Assembly: GCF_016808335.1 (NCBI RefSeq)
Contig: NC_053137.1
Span: 9,474,506-9,538,505, forward strand
Source of the DNA: Panicum virgatum
Taxonomy: Eukaryota > Streptophyta > Magnoliopsida > Poales > Poaceae
Reading direction: 5' to 3'
DNA: 64,000 nt
The position numbers and the translations under genes are program-made. Below are positions 1 to 11,702 of the stretch, piece after piece (the stretch's first letter is position 1; each line of letters opens with the position of its first letter). The notes below the pieces were generated by a model. That model was not told the origin of the DNA and searched no databases. It worked only from the letters and a program-made list of their open reading frames with translations.

Positions 1-686
1 ATTGTCCTGGTTGCTTTTGTAGAATCAAACCCAGGTTATGAACATGTGTCGTTATGGAATGATTATTGTGGTTAAGCCACTAAAGCTAGAACTATAGATT
101 GAAAAGCTTGGATTATTTTTTTCTCTTGAATTATTAAGAAAACTTCAATTTTTTGTTTGGTAAAGTTATGGTAGAGTTAATCTTTGTTTACATTTGAAAA
201 TCTTTCTCAAAACATTTCATGTGCGCGCACACCACAAATTCCATGGATTAGTGTCAAATTTTCATCTGCTGATCTGCATGTCCATGATCACCTAGGGCGG
301 GAGAATTGCATGGGCTATTCATGTTGCGCAGGTCTATATGACTCAAGCCGATTTCCTTAGTAATTCTCAATCATTGTTAGAGAGTTAGGAATCATGACCC
401 AATTATGAATGAGAAATTAGACAAGAATCATGACCCGCAGAGAGCATTATCGTATACATGTGCAAAGATTCTTACGGTGCAATCAAACACGTTTTCATAA
501 TCCTTCTTCCAAATTTGGATTAAATATTAATACATCATATTTTATTAGACTTGACTGTGAAAATATGGTTTAAAGAATACTGGTTAGAAAGCACCAATGA
601 TTTTATTTACAACAGATATAATAATGATCTAAAAGAACTTGAAGAGGTAAATTAATTAGATGATTATAGCCTTCAATGGATATTAC
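1..686 (-). other. Intron 1 of NLR copy A (partial, runs off the left edge)
   Basis: This stretch aligns base for base with three separate pieces of copy B's intron 1: about 49708-50109, 51780-51838 and 56170-56406. It therefore preserves the empty insertion sites of the two solo LTRs and the CACTA element found there. The donor site is GTAATA on the minus strand (TATTAC at 681-686), directly after an AAG lysine codon. Exons 2 and 3 of copy A should lie left of position 1. No other gene is seen here. Confidence 0.75.
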
Positions 687-1835
687 CTTATTGTAGGAAG
701 CAAAAATACTCTGATCAACAGATGATTGCTTGAGCTCTGACACTACACTTTCTTGGCCAGCACATAGGCTTGCAACTTCTCCGTGCTCTGTGGATATGAT
801 GATTCGGCTTCCTTTCTTGTTATTTGGAAAATATTCCTTAATCGCATCCCACTCGTCTATGGTGGACAGGTCATCAAGCATAATCAGATAGTTCTTCTCA
901 CTCACATGCTCAGTAAATGCATCAAGCAACTCATCTTGCTTCATGGCTCCCATCTTCTTAATAACTTGAGCTCCGATGTTTGCCTTTTGTTGCGTCTTCT
1001 TCACTTGTTCAAAAGAAGTTCCATAGAACTGCCTCATAATGCAATGCAGGAACTCCAGTGGATTGAAAGGATGCACAATCCTGATCCAAGCGTAGAGTTC
1101 GAACTTCTTGCTTCTCTTTAGATTGTCATACTCTCCTTTGATGACGACTGTCTGACCAAGAAAACCACCTGTTCCCCACACGGCTATCACTATAAGATTC
1201 TCGTTACCATCGTTGATCAGTTGGGAGAGGTCGACTTTTGCTTTGTCCTTCTGCCTCCTTGCTTCCTCAATGCCAAACATTGTTGCATCAGAAGTGCTTG
1301 ATGGCCCAACACTAATTGCAGGCTTGGGGCCAATAGTGCCCTTGATGAGACGGTATCGTATGTTCCTCTGGCTGACATCCTCAACCTTGGCCCTGAGTTC
1401 CTTCATCCGTGTGGCCACTTTGTGCCGATCAATCAGCGTCCGGAGTAAGGACCACCGAGACGGCTTCCCAAGTCGAACGGCTAGATCTTGAAGGCAGTCT
1501 TCAACATCATAGGACACATCGCGGACCTGCTTGACCCAGGTCTTGACCACCTTGTGCTCATCTCGCTCCTCATGCGCAGCCATTAGGAAAGCGAGCATCA
1601 TCTCGAGCTCATCCTTGATAAAAGCCTGATCATGCTGGACGCCCAGCTGCAAAGCCACCTCCTGCGCGATGGTGGACTTTGCGTAGCTAAGCGCTCCATT
1701 CAGCACGGACTTGCCCACGCTCAACGCCGTCGCTTCCAGCCTTCCATAGCCAACCTTATTTTTTCTCTCCCAAACGCACTGGGGTCTGTGAACAGTGTAA
1801 TAGATCAGCTGAGTTGAGGAAGAAGAGCAATGCAT
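687..1835 (-). CDS. NLR copy A, exon 1: coiled coil plus degenerate NB-ARC (partial gene, start codon disturbed)
   Basis: The exon encodes the N-terminal half of a plant intracellular immune receptor. Visible parts are an Rx-type coiled coil with an EDVID-like motif (DVSYDVEDCLQDL), then an NB-ARC whose P-loop reads GTGGFLGQT, with Gln where the ATP-binding Lys should be. Kinase-2 (YLIMLDDLS) and RNBS-B (GSRIIIST) are recognisable. The frame stays open to a stop at 603, but a donor at 686 (AAG|GTAATA) marks the real exon end. Compared with copy B, 8 extra bases lie just after the homologous ATG (near 1740), so that ATG reads out of frame and stops after a few codons. An in-frame ATG exists at 1833-1835, but a likely 5'-UTR intron (about 1786-1893, GTAAG...CAG) would remove it. 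Family membership is clear; whether the copy is functional is doubtful. Confidence 0.85.
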
Positions 1836-2079
1836 AAATATGGAATAATTGAAATGATTACGTTCGAAGAATAAAACTTACAAGCTAGCTTACCGTTTTC
1901 ACGGCTCCTCGTTGCAGTTTACAGTTTTGTGAGGAACAAGATGAAAAAAAATGTGGCAGCAGATAGAGCAGTCTGGATGAGCGAATAAAGCTACTACTGG
2001 GCACTGGCCGCTATCAGGAAGAAGATATGCAAGAACGCAGGCCGGGAGCTGCGGTGGATGCAGGTGGGCAAGTCTAGGA

Positions 2080-2570
2080 GGAGGCCGCGGAACGCGGATC
2101 CAGCTAGCGTGCATCAGAGCAGTTTGTCTTTGTTTTCTCCATGGAACAGTGTGTTGACCTATAGTTAAAGCATTGTTTCTAAAAATTGAGAAGGGCAACC
2201 TCATCTGGAGAAAATTAATGCCACAAGAAATGGAGCGGGTCCATTGCGAGGTTAAACCAATCAGCTGGAGGAGCACGACGTGAGATTCCATCTCCACGCA
2301 CCTTTACACGGGCCCGCCGAAAACCTCGCTGGCTCCCCAGAGTCAGGTCAACTACGATGAGAGCTTGATCTCTGCTCAAAAACAAAACAATCGGAAACGA
2401 CAATATATATGTATGTATATATCAGTCTGCAGTATATATAGGATAGCCGGACTATAATTCCTAGCTCTCTGGCAGAGTCTCTGCATTCATGAGGAAATCG
2501 GATTCAGACTTCTGCTCGTACGGTATAACTGCCAGCGAGTAGGGTCGGTCCGGGGCATGCAGCATGTATC
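2080..2570. repeat. NLR 5'-leader/promoter module, unit 1 of 3
   Basis: First of three related modules upstream of copy A. Landmarks in order are CCGCGGAACG, GTTAAAGCATTGTTTCT, ATGGAGCGGGTCCATTG, CACGCACCTTTACA, an ATATATATGTATG tract and GTCGGTCCGGGGC. A single diverged module of the same kind lies at about 58080-58380 upstream of copy B, so it belongs to the NLR 5' region and not to a random mobile element. Its role as promoter or leader is inferred from position only. Confidence 0.6.
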
Positions 2571-2576
2571 TAGGGC

Positions 2577-2840
2577 TGTGTTTGGATCCCATCTCCTAAA
2601 GCAAACTTACTAAACGCAGCGACTAAATTTTAGTCACCCTCTGTTTGGTTCAAGTGACTACAAGAGATTAAAGTTCCAAACAAAATGACAAAAATGAGGG
2701 GCATGCCCACTCAAGTCCTCATTTAAGCTACTCTTCGGGGGCTACTGGGACTAAAATATTTTTAGTCACTTTTAGTCACTTTGTTTGAAACTTATCCCTA
2801 AAGTGATTAAAGTTTAGTCACTTTGCTTTAGGACACTACT
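2577..2840. mobile_element. Possible hAT/PIF-type MITE and CACTA-like end
   Basis: The left end has the GGGCTGTGTTTGGAT signature common at grass MITE ends. The motif CTCCTAAAGCAAA near 2600 recurs inverted near 2825 (TTTGCTTTAGGAC), and the interior is rich in TTTAGTCAC repeats on both strands. A CACTACTGTAGAAA string, resembling a CACTA-element terminus, begins at about 2829. I found no clean target duplication, so the boundaries and superfamily are uncertain. Confidence 0.35.
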
Positions 2841-3159
2841 GTAGAAATAGCCTTTGATCCTTAACATTTGTCCCGGTCCCCGGGACCAATTTAGGCATTA
2901 GTTTCGGATTCAATGGCTATAGGACGAAAGGGCTCTTTAGGGCAAGTACAATAATTTAAACAACAACTGTCTTTTTGTCACAAACAGACAGCTTGTACAA
3001 TTGGTTATCTGTTTGGTTGTCTGCAGAGTCATTAATTCAGGCTTTAACACACAAACTCATGGTGATCTAGTGCATAATTGATCTTTATAGCCATTTTGTT
3101 GCATACATGATATAATGCACGATCCATTCAAATAATTCGTATGACTGTTAACATAAGCA

Positions 3160-3765
3160 TGTATATTATATAGTTAAAGCATTGTTTCTAACAGTGTGTT
3201 GACCTATATAGTTAAAGCTAGGGGCGGATCCAACGTGGGGGCAGGGAGGCTGGAGCCCCCCTACCCCCATAGATCCTTTGGAGCCCCCTGAAGCCCCCAA
3301 CAATTTCTAAACCTAGATGAAGAGGAGGAAGGAGAAGAGAGGAGGAAGAAGAAGAGAAAGAAGGAAAAGAGGAAGAAGAAGGGGAGATCGGGTCCCCCCC
3401 CCTTCTTGATCTCATGGATCCGCCCCTGGTTAAAGCATTATTTCTAAGAATTGAGAAGGGCATGCAACCTCGTCTCGAGAAAACTAATGCCACCACAAGA
3501 AATGGAGCGGGTCCATTGGGAGGTTGAACCAATCAGCCGGAGGAGCACGAAGAGAGATTCCGTCTCCACGCACCTTTACATGTGCCTGCCGCAAACCTCG
3601 CGGGCTCCCCAGATCAACTACGATGAGATCTTGATCTCTGCTTAGAAACAAAACAATCGGAAACGGACAGGGACAATATATATGTATGTATATATCAGCC
3701 TGCAGTATAGGAATTGCCAGAGAGTAAGGTCGGTCCGGGGCTTGCAGAACGCAGTGTAGGACGCC
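3160..3765. repeat. NLR 5'-leader/promoter module, unit 2 of 3 (split by a MITE)
   Basis: This unit repeats the landmarks of unit 1 (GTTAAAGCATTATTTCT, ATGGAGCGGGTCCATTG, CACGCACCTTTACATG, ATATATATGTATG, GTCGGTCCGGGGC). It is interrupted at GTTAAAGC by the hAT MITE at 3219-3428. A short extra copy of the GTTAAAGCATTGTTTCT and GTGTGTTGACCTATA strings at 3170-3210 suggests uneven local duplication. Confidence 0.6.
3219..3428. mobile_element. hAT-superfamily MITE, 210 bp, with 8-bp TSD
   Basis: The ends are TAGGGGCGGATCCA on the left and TGGATCCGCCCCTG on the right, near-perfect inverted repeats of the hAT type. The 8-bp duplication GTTAAAGC is present at 3211-3218 and 3429-3436. The interior is a GGA/GAA-rich purine tract with no coding capacity. 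It entered unit 2 of the leader repeats. Confidence 0.85.
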
Positions 3766-4200
3766 GCGGAACGTGGATCCACGACGGCAGAACGCAGGAA
3801 GGAGGAAATTTGTCTTCGTTTTTTCTTGCTTGTAACATCGTGCCGACCTGTATTTTACTTTGAATTTGAAGCATCGTGCTCTAAAAAATTGGATCTCGTA
3901 TTGTGAAAACTAATGCTAGAGTCAAAGGATAGGAGCTGGCCCAGTGTGAGGATAGATAGATTAATCAAAATCAAGCTGGAGGAGAAGGAGAGTCCGAGAG
4001 ATTCCATCACCACGCACCTTTGCATGTGCCTGACGAAAACCTCGCTGGCTCCCAGCTTCCCAGGTCCCAATAACTACCGTGCATGAGACTATGGTGAGAG
4101 CTGAGTAGATCTGAAAACAAAAGCAATCTAATTAATCGAAAACAGACCGAGGAAGCCAACTAGTAGTAGGTCAAAATCAAATGCATATTAGGTACCTCCG
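3766..4200. repeat. NLR 5'-leader/promoter module, unit 3 of 3
   Basis: This is the most diverged of the tandem units (GCCGCGGAACGTGGATCC, AGAGATTCCATCACCACG, GCATGTGCCTGACGAAAAC, GGAAGCCAACTAGTAG). Its distal part matches the copy B module at 58080-58380 better than units 1 and 2 do, for example the shared AGGTCAAAATCAAAT. Unit 3 may therefore be the ancestral one. Confidence 0.55.
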
Positions 4201-4314
4201 CAGTATAAAAAAACCGGATACTCCAGATACATGTCCAAATACTCCGGGTTTATACAATTAAGCAAACTCTACAAAAAAAATAAAATAAAATACCAATTAA
4301 ACTGAAGAGTTAAA

Positions 4315-4510
4315 TACATTGGCGATCCTTGAACTTGTCTCGAAATGTCATCTAGGTCCCTAAACTCTGAAAATGAACTTTTAAATCTATAAACTTGTCC
4401 GGAGGTGTCATTCATATCCCTAAACACTCAAGATGCATATGCAGGTCCCCAAACTTGTCTCAATGTGTCATTTCAATCCCTAAACTCTCGAGATGAATAT
4501 TCATATCCTG
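4315..4510. repeat. Imperfect tandem repeat, about 70-80 bp period
   Basis: A sentence-like unit (AAACTTGTC, about 10 bp, TGTCAT, then TCCCTAAAC) recurs about three times with point differences. The family is common between grass genes; I cannot assign it to a transposon class. The flanking bases 4510-4930 are AT-rich with no recognisable feature. Confidence 0.5.
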
Positions 4511-5081
4511 TTTATTAAACTATTTTTTTAGCCGATTCATTTAGAAATCTTACCACTAAGACCATTTTAATTCTAATTGACTGCTTATTAATCATACATC
4601 ATGGGTTAATCTAGAACATTTGGTGGATATTGCAGTTTTGTTGCTTAATATTGAGATATTAATGCTAATCATTAATACTTCCTACTAACTATTTTTATTT
4701 TGCATGGGCTTTGTATAAATTTATTAAGATAATTAGTTCCCATTCTTAGTAAAAATTGAAATAGAAATTTGATTAAATTTTATGTAGCAAAAGAATTTTT
4801 CATTTAAGTAGCTAAACAAAATTTATATAAAATTAAAACAATACAGAATGTATAAATTTTTTTGTGAGTTTTATGAAACCATATTTGTTTTTTACACAAT
4901 TAAGTACTTTCTGGAAAGAAAAAAATTAAAAGAAAAACAAAGGTTGACTCCTAAACGGGCGGGACACGAACCAGTTCCACCCCTTTGGGTATCAGGTGGT
5001 GATCTTGAACCGATACCAGGTGGGTTTTCATTTCGCGCACGTTGGCCGGCCGTAGGTACCAGGTAAGAATTACACCCGATA

Positions 5082-8000
5082 TGAAGTATCCCCACATAAG
5101 TAGAGACTAAATGTGACACAAATATCAGTCCCAGGAGGCTGATAACACATTTATTCAACAGATGGTACAATCACCGTACAAACCTCCGAGGAGGCGGACA
5201 CTCGATACAAATGATAATAAGTAATAAAACAGCTACGGTGATACACCAAAGCACGACCCAGACAGTCTCCAGCTCGGGCTCAGAGTGATGCGCTAGCAGA
5301 ATCATCTTGCGGAGGGCCAACACCATAGGCAAGGTTGGGGTTCGGACGCAACCTCTACTCGATGTCTTCAACAACAAAGTCCGGATCTTCTTCTAGAGAA
5401 AAACCACAAAGATATATCGGGTGAGTATAAAAGTACTCAACAAGTCCAACCCCATCCACGGAGGGGAGTAACACAGATATGCGCAGGATAAATTAAGGAT
5501 AGGGCTGAGGTTTATTTGCGGTAAAGCTAGATTTTACACATGCAGGGGTTTAGTTTTGAAAAAGATTTTCTTAAAGCAGTTCCTTCTTATCCGAATCATG
5601 AGTGGGGTTGATCCTACACAAAGAATCTAAGTTTTAATGCTACTGGACTCCTCATCCGCAGTAGCTCACAGCATAACTGTCGGACACCTTTCCAAAACAA
5701 CTCACATCGTGAAAACATCCCTCCCAAAAGCCTAGTTGTGTGACCAAACCGTAACAGCTCAATACCGTGAGCACGGCAATTCGAATAGGTTTTACACTCT
5801 GTAGAGTTGTGCAACTTTACCCACAAGTGGGGCACCACAACACGATCACCTTAGTGTCGGTGCAGATCCCATCAAAGCCATTAACCACCTTAGCTAGATC
5901 AGACTAGCCAACACGGGCTCCACCAAGGGGCCATTGACCTGACACCAAGGTTTAACCGGGGCATAAGTCACCATGACCTTATCCCTTCTCCTTGGTCACC
6001 CGTTGCTCTCAGCTCTCCTGATAGCTATCAGACTAACTAGTGGGGTTTATGCTAAGCCATTACCACATACAACGGTCGAGTGGTTTGCACGATAGTTGAG
6101 TCAGGCAAGATGACATATCAACTCGGTCCTTAATTGTGACAGGATGGCTATCTCCCAACCTCCTTGCTCTACCACAATGGTACGAGCCTCCAACGCATGA
6201 CGATCCATCCAGGGAATGCCATTCATCCATCCCATCTTAACATTTTATTCTTTATAACCCAATCTCCCTTTTCTCAATACTCAAGCATTTTCCTTTTTAT
6301 AAAGCATGTTGCAACCATTTTAGAGTGTAATAAAATGAGTATCGGGTCCTAAGCGGCGCTCTAACAGCGATCAACATCCAAATAGAATAAATCATATTTA
6401 GACATTAATCTAAGTGGTCAAGGAATGGTTATAACAAATCAAGGGGTGGCTATCCAACCATGTGTTCAGCAGTAAAAACATATGCAATTTTGTAAAATAG
6501 GCCAATAGGTTGTGTTTATAAAACTGGGTCGAAATATGCAATCAAAGGATGAGATTGAACTTGCCGTCTTCAAAGCCTTCCGGGAGTTCCTGATCGAGGT
6601 ACTATCCTTCGGGTTCGGGGTCGCGGTACTGATCCTCGCACACCTACTCGTGGTACTGCTTGTCGACGTTTTCTCCCTCGTTCACACTGTGATCTACGGC
6701 GCACACAAATAAACACACAATAAAGAAAAAGAAATAAAGGTTTTATCATCGAGCCCGAATCGGAAGAAATTAAGATATGGAGATGGGAGTAATATTTTTG
6801 GGTGCTTCTCTAATGGCATGGACGAAATTATGTTAGAAATGGCATGGTAAAGTTTCGGGGCAAACGGAGGAATTTTGGCGCATGAAATGATGAGTCGAAG
6901 GAGTGGTTAGGGGTTAAACGGGGGTTCAAGGGCTTCTTTGTAATTATTTTTGAGAGTGGAAGGACTTGATTATAATTTCTGAAAATATTTGTGTTACTCC
7001 GGAAAGGGGCATGGGTCTATTTGAAAATATGTTTATATGGTGGGAGGGCTTATTCATTAAAAGGAATAAGAGAGGGGTTTATTGGAAAATACTTTTAGAA
7101 GAGGAAAGGACTTAGTTGTAATTTCTAGAAATATCTGGGCTGAACTACAAAGGTGTAGGGGTCTAGGAGTAATTATTTTGTATAGTGGAAGGGTCATTTC
7201 TTAAATAGAGAGAATGGGAGGGTTATTTCGAAAAGAGTTAAAAAGGGAAGGGACTCTTAAATAAAAGAAGGAAAGGGTAGGGGCCTAGGGCAATTTTGCC
7301 CTGTCTTCTCCTTCCTCCCGACCGAAACAGGGGAGAGGGGGAATAGGGGCACCGGCGGTGCCGATCCCGGCGCTCCGGGCCACGGCGGCGGCTGGGGTGA
7401 GGGGGAAAAGGAAGAGGGGGCCATGGGGATCCGATTGCCCCTCTTACCAAGGGCGGAGGCGGCTCATGGATGCCGGATCAGGAGGGCCGATGGGAGGCGG
7501 CGGTGGCAGCTCTGGGCTGCGGCGCTGCGCGGCTCGGGAAGGGGCTAGGTGCGGCGGTGAGGTTTGTGGGGGTGGAGAGTGCGATGGGGAGGCCTATTTA
7601 TAGGCCCGCGAGGCGAGGGAGAGGGCGAGGCGCGGTGGCCGGCCGGACGGCGAGTTCCGCAGCCATTAATGGCGGTGGGGGCGCGGCGGTGGTGCTGAGC
7701 GACGGTGGACAGGCGTGGGCGGTGGCGTGTAGCGCAAGTGGAGGGCGGCATCACCGAGGGGAGGGTCGCTGGGGACGGGACGGCGGCCAATGGCGGGGCG
7801 CCGCGCGTGTCCGGGCTCGGCTCGGCTCGGCTCGGTTGCGCTGTGTAGGGGCCCTCGCCGAGGGAGCGCGCGTGCGCCGAGGCGGCTCGGCGTCGAGCTC
7901 TACTCGGCACCCTGGCGTGCTGCGCGTGGGAGAAGAAGGGAGAAGGAAGGAGGGAGAAAAAAAAGAAAAAGAAAAAGAGAAAAAGAAAAAGAAAAAGGAG

Positions 8001-8314
8001 AAGAAAAGGAGAGAGAGAGAGACGGCCGAGGTCGCGGCGACGACCGCGGGACCAGTCGAGCACGCGCGGCGGTCGGGCGACACGCAGCTGCTTCAGCGGG
8101 AAGCAACGTGCGCGGAACGAGAAAGAGCACAGAGACTGGACGGATGATTGGTACTGGTGTCGGGACGGTGGTTCGCCGGGAAAGATTTTGGGACATTGGG
8201 AGTTCGGACGGGAAAAAAAAGATTTTAGAGATGATTTGAGCTCAACGACGAAAATGGTTTTGAAATTTTTTTTTAGTGAGTGATTTATTTTGGTGAATTT
8301 TCCGGGATGTCACA
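5082..8314 (-). repeat. 3' LTR of the chromovirus
   Basis: This LTR is 3233 bp long with TG...CA ends. About 7300-8100 is strongly GC-rich and ends in a GAAAAAG-rich purine stretch. ORFs there on both strands are composition artefacts, and the same ones recur in the other LTR. The reading frame of pol runs 73 bp into this LTR before a stop at 8242. Confidence 0.93.
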
Positions 8315-9744
8315 AACCTACCCCACTTAAAACGAATCTCATCCTCGAGATTGGACTGAGTTCTGAACATATGGGGATATTCTTTCTTTAACGCATCTTC
8401 GCGTTCCCACGTAACTTCTCCTACTCCATGTCTGCTCCATTGCACTCTGCAAATCCGTACTTCTGAGTTCCTTGTTCTTTTTGTGATAGTTTCCAGAATT
8501 TTGACAGGCATGTCTTGATACCGAAGATCCTTTTGCAGATCGATTATTTCTACTGGTACTATTTCTTCTTTAGGTACCCTCAAGCACTTTCTGAGCTGAG
8601 ACACATGAAATACCGGATGTATATCTGACATTTCCTCGGGCAGTTGAATATTGTAGGCTAACGCTCCAACTCTTTTAACTACTCGGTAAGGTCCAATATA
8701 CCGAGGGGCTAATTTTCCTTGGACTTGAAACTTTCGAGTTCCTCGAATCAGAGAGACCTTAAGGTATACAAAATCTCCAACCTCAAAACATAATTCTCTT
8801 CTTCGCTTGTCTGCATAACTCTTCTGTCGTGATTGAGCTGCTTTTAGCTTCTCTCTAATCTCAGCCACGTGTTCTTCTACCTCTTTTATGAGAGCTGGTC
8901 TGGTTAGTGTACGTTCTCCTACTTCTGACCATATCAAAGGGGTTCTACACTTTCTTCCATAAAGAGCCTCAAAAGGCGACATGCCCAAGCTTGCTTGGTA
9001 ACTGTTGTTGTATGAGAACTCCGCATAGGGCAAACTCTGTTCCCAATCTTTACCATAGGTAAGGACACATTCCCTTAACATATCCTCCATAATTTGGTTT
9101 ACCCTTTCAGTCTGTCCATCAGTCTGCGGGTGATAGGCCGAACTAAAATCCAACTTTGTGCCCATGGCTTTATGCAGGTTTTTTCAAAACTTAGAGGTAA
9201 ATTGGGTCCCTCTATCTAAAACGATTTTGTTGGGCACACCATGCAACTTTACTATGTTATTCACATAGAGCTGGGCTAGCTTTCCTCCTCCATAGTTGGT
9301 CCGTACGGTTAGGAAGTGAGCGACTTTGGTGAGCCGGTCCACTATTATCCAAATGGAATCATAACCTTTCTGGGTCTTGGGCAATCCTACCACAAAATCC
9401 ATTCCTATCTCATCCCATTTCCAAACTGGGATAGGTAGGGGTTGTAGTAATCCTGCTAGCTTCTGATGCTCAGTTTTGATCCTTTGACATGTGTCGCAAT
9501 GGGCCACGAACTAGGCAATGTCCGGCTTCATTCCATTCCACCAATACTTTTGTTTTAAATCCAAATATATTTTGGTGGACCCTGGGTGAATAGAATATGC
9601 TGAGTTATGAGCCTCGTCCATGATCATTTGCCGGAAGTCCCCTTCTTTGGGCACACAAATTCTATTCTTGTACCACAAAGTTCCTTTTTTGTCTACTCGA
9701 AAGTATGGTGCTTTGTTTTCTCCGGTATGTTTGCGGATTCTCAT
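8242..9744 (-). pseudogene. Chromovirus integrase with C-terminal chromodomain, broken by two nonsense codons
   Basis: This is the integrase part of pol, which inserts the element's cDNA into chromatin. Reading the minus strand, a zinc-binding HHCC region (HPGSTK, then CDTCQR) is followed by the catalytic core (WDEIGMDFVVGLP, then DRGTQFTSKF, then the YHPQTDGQTERVNQ motif). After GPYRVVKRVG and HPVFHVSQLRK comes a chromodomain-like tail (PVKILETITKR, VQWSRHGVGEVTWERED) that in this clade directs insertion to heterochromatin. A TAG at 9511-9513 stands where a Glu codon is expected and a TGA at 9184-9186 where a Trp is expected. The frame is the same on both sides of each, so these are point mutations. 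Confidence 0.9.
8315..8330 (-). other. Polypurine tract of the chromovirus
   Basis: On the minus strand AAGTGGGGTAGG directly precedes the 3' LTR. This is the expected second-strand primer and agrees with the orientation given by the primer binding site. Confidence 0.75.
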
Positions 9745-9891
9745 TAAATCCTTGTCTGATCCTTGGGCTTTTCAGATTCTGCCCTCCAGGGTGGGTCGGA
9801 CACTCAGCTTGTGGCTGGAGCCTCGAGGGACAATGTGCACATTCAATCGTGCCATTTCCTCTTGCAGATGGGCATCCTTGGGTCCATAAGA

Positions 9892-11660
9892 TTACCGGTT
9901 TAAGGCATCGGCTACCACGTTAGCTTTGCTGGTGTGGTAATGGATTTCCAGATTATAATCCTTAACCAATTCCAGCCGCCTTCTTTGCCTTAAATTCAAA
10001 TCTAGTTGGGTGAAAATGTACTTTAGACTCTTATGGTCAGTGTAAATCTCACACTTATTCCCGATCAGATAATGTCTCCAGATTTTGAGGGCATGCACTA
10101 CGGCTGCAAATTCCAAATCATGTGTTGGGTAATTCTGCTCATGAGGCCTGAGTTGGCGGAAAGCATATGCAACTACTTTACCATCTTGTATAAGGACACA
10201 CCCTAAATCTTGTCGGGATGCCTCACAATAGTCGACGAAGTCCCGATGGATATCCGGTAGGGTCAGCACTGGGGCGGTCGTCAACCTTCTCTTCAATTCT
10301 TGGAAGCTCCTTTCACAGGACTCTGTCCAAACAAACTTCTTTTCCTTCTTAAGCAGCTCCGTCATGGGCCGGGCGATTTTGGAGAATCCTTCAATAAATC
10401 TCCGATAATACCCAGCTAGACCAAGAAAGCTTCTGATTTCACTAACATTGGTTGGCTGCTGCCAATTGGAAACGGCCTCAACTTTCTCAGGGTCGACTGC
10501 TACTCTTTCTGCGGTCAGAATATGACCAAGAAAGGCTACTTTCTTGAGCCAAAATTCACACTTGCTGAACTTGGCATATAGCTTATGTGCTCTTAGCTTT
10601 TCCAGGACCACTCTAAGGTGTTGCTCATGCTCTTCGGCACTTTTAGAGTAGATGAGTATGTCGTCAATAAAGACTACGACAAACTTATCCATCTCGTCCA
10701 TAAACACCATATTCATAAGATTCATGAAATAAGCAGGTGCGTTAGTGAGTCCAAATGACATCACAATAAACTCAAACTGCCCATAACGGGTGACAAAAGC
10801 TGTCTTCGAGATGTCATTTTCCTTAATCTTGAGTTGATAATATCCTGACCTCAGATCAATCTTGGAGAAGTACTTGGCTCCTTTTAGCTAATCAAAAAGA
10901 TCATCAATCCTGGGGAGAGGGTACTTATTCTTGATGGTAACCTCATTCAGTGCACGATAATCTACACACAACCTCATACTCCCATCCTTCTTCTTGACAA
11001 ATAGGACTGGGGCTCCCCATGGGGATGAACTAGGCCTGATAAAATCACTACATTGTAACTCTTCTAGTTGTTTCTTCAGCTCTGCTAGTTCTGAGGCTGC
11101 CATCCTGTAGGGTCTCTTGGCAATGGGAGAGGTTCCGGGGATAAGTTCTATGACAAACTCTATATCTCTGTCTGGTGGCATTCCGGGGAGTTCTTCTGGA
11201 AAAACATCAGGGTACTCATTTACAACTGGAACTCCTTCTAGGGATTTCCCATCCATACTGAAAACTATTGGGTCTGGTCCACTTCCCCGAGTATGGCAAG
11301 TCACTTGCATCCCATCTGAGTTGGTTAGGTGTACTACCTTGTCAGCACAACCTATGAGGCCATTGTGTAGGCTTAACCAGTCCATTCCAAGGATCACGTC
11401 TATTTCCTTAGACTTAAGTACTACTAGGTCTGCTAGAAATTCTACCCCACTTAAGATGATCCGTACCCGTAAACAACCTAGTTGACACTTGATGTCACCT
11501 CCAGGCGTCCGGGTTAATAGGGGTGTTTTTAGTAGATTTTATGCTTACCCACAAAGCTTAATGATATGAATGAGTGTGATGCTCCAGAATCAAATAATAC
11601 TGTTGCCAGAGTTGAGCTAACTAGAAACTCACCAAGTACCACTCCTTGTGCACCCTGAGC
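9892..11660 (-). pseudogene. Chromovirus protease, reverse transcriptase and RNase H, broken by nonsense codons
   Basis: Minus-strand order: aspartic protease (LFDSGASHSFIS near 11570-11610, in a decayed frame, then ILGMDWL); RT with [26 protein letters not shown] and the catalytic [11 protein letters not shown]; then RNase H ([26 protein letters not shown]). A TAG at 10888-10890 lies where a Gln codon is expected just after RIDDLFD, and a TAA at 9892-9894 separates RNase H from integrase. The product copies element RNA into cDNA. Motif order places it firmly in Ty3/gypsy. Confidence 0.9.
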
Positions 11661-11702
11661 CTCCTGCGCGTTGATGTGGTTGACGCGGGCTCGTCCATAA
11701 GG

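Noticed and set aside
7470..8239. Long overlapping ORFs on both strands in the left chromovirus LTR (and again at 17364-18305)
   Set aside because: They lie in GC-rich LTR sequence, are open in several frames at once, are Arg/Gly/Ala-rich or Ser/Phe-rich, and are repeated in the other LTR with shifted frames.
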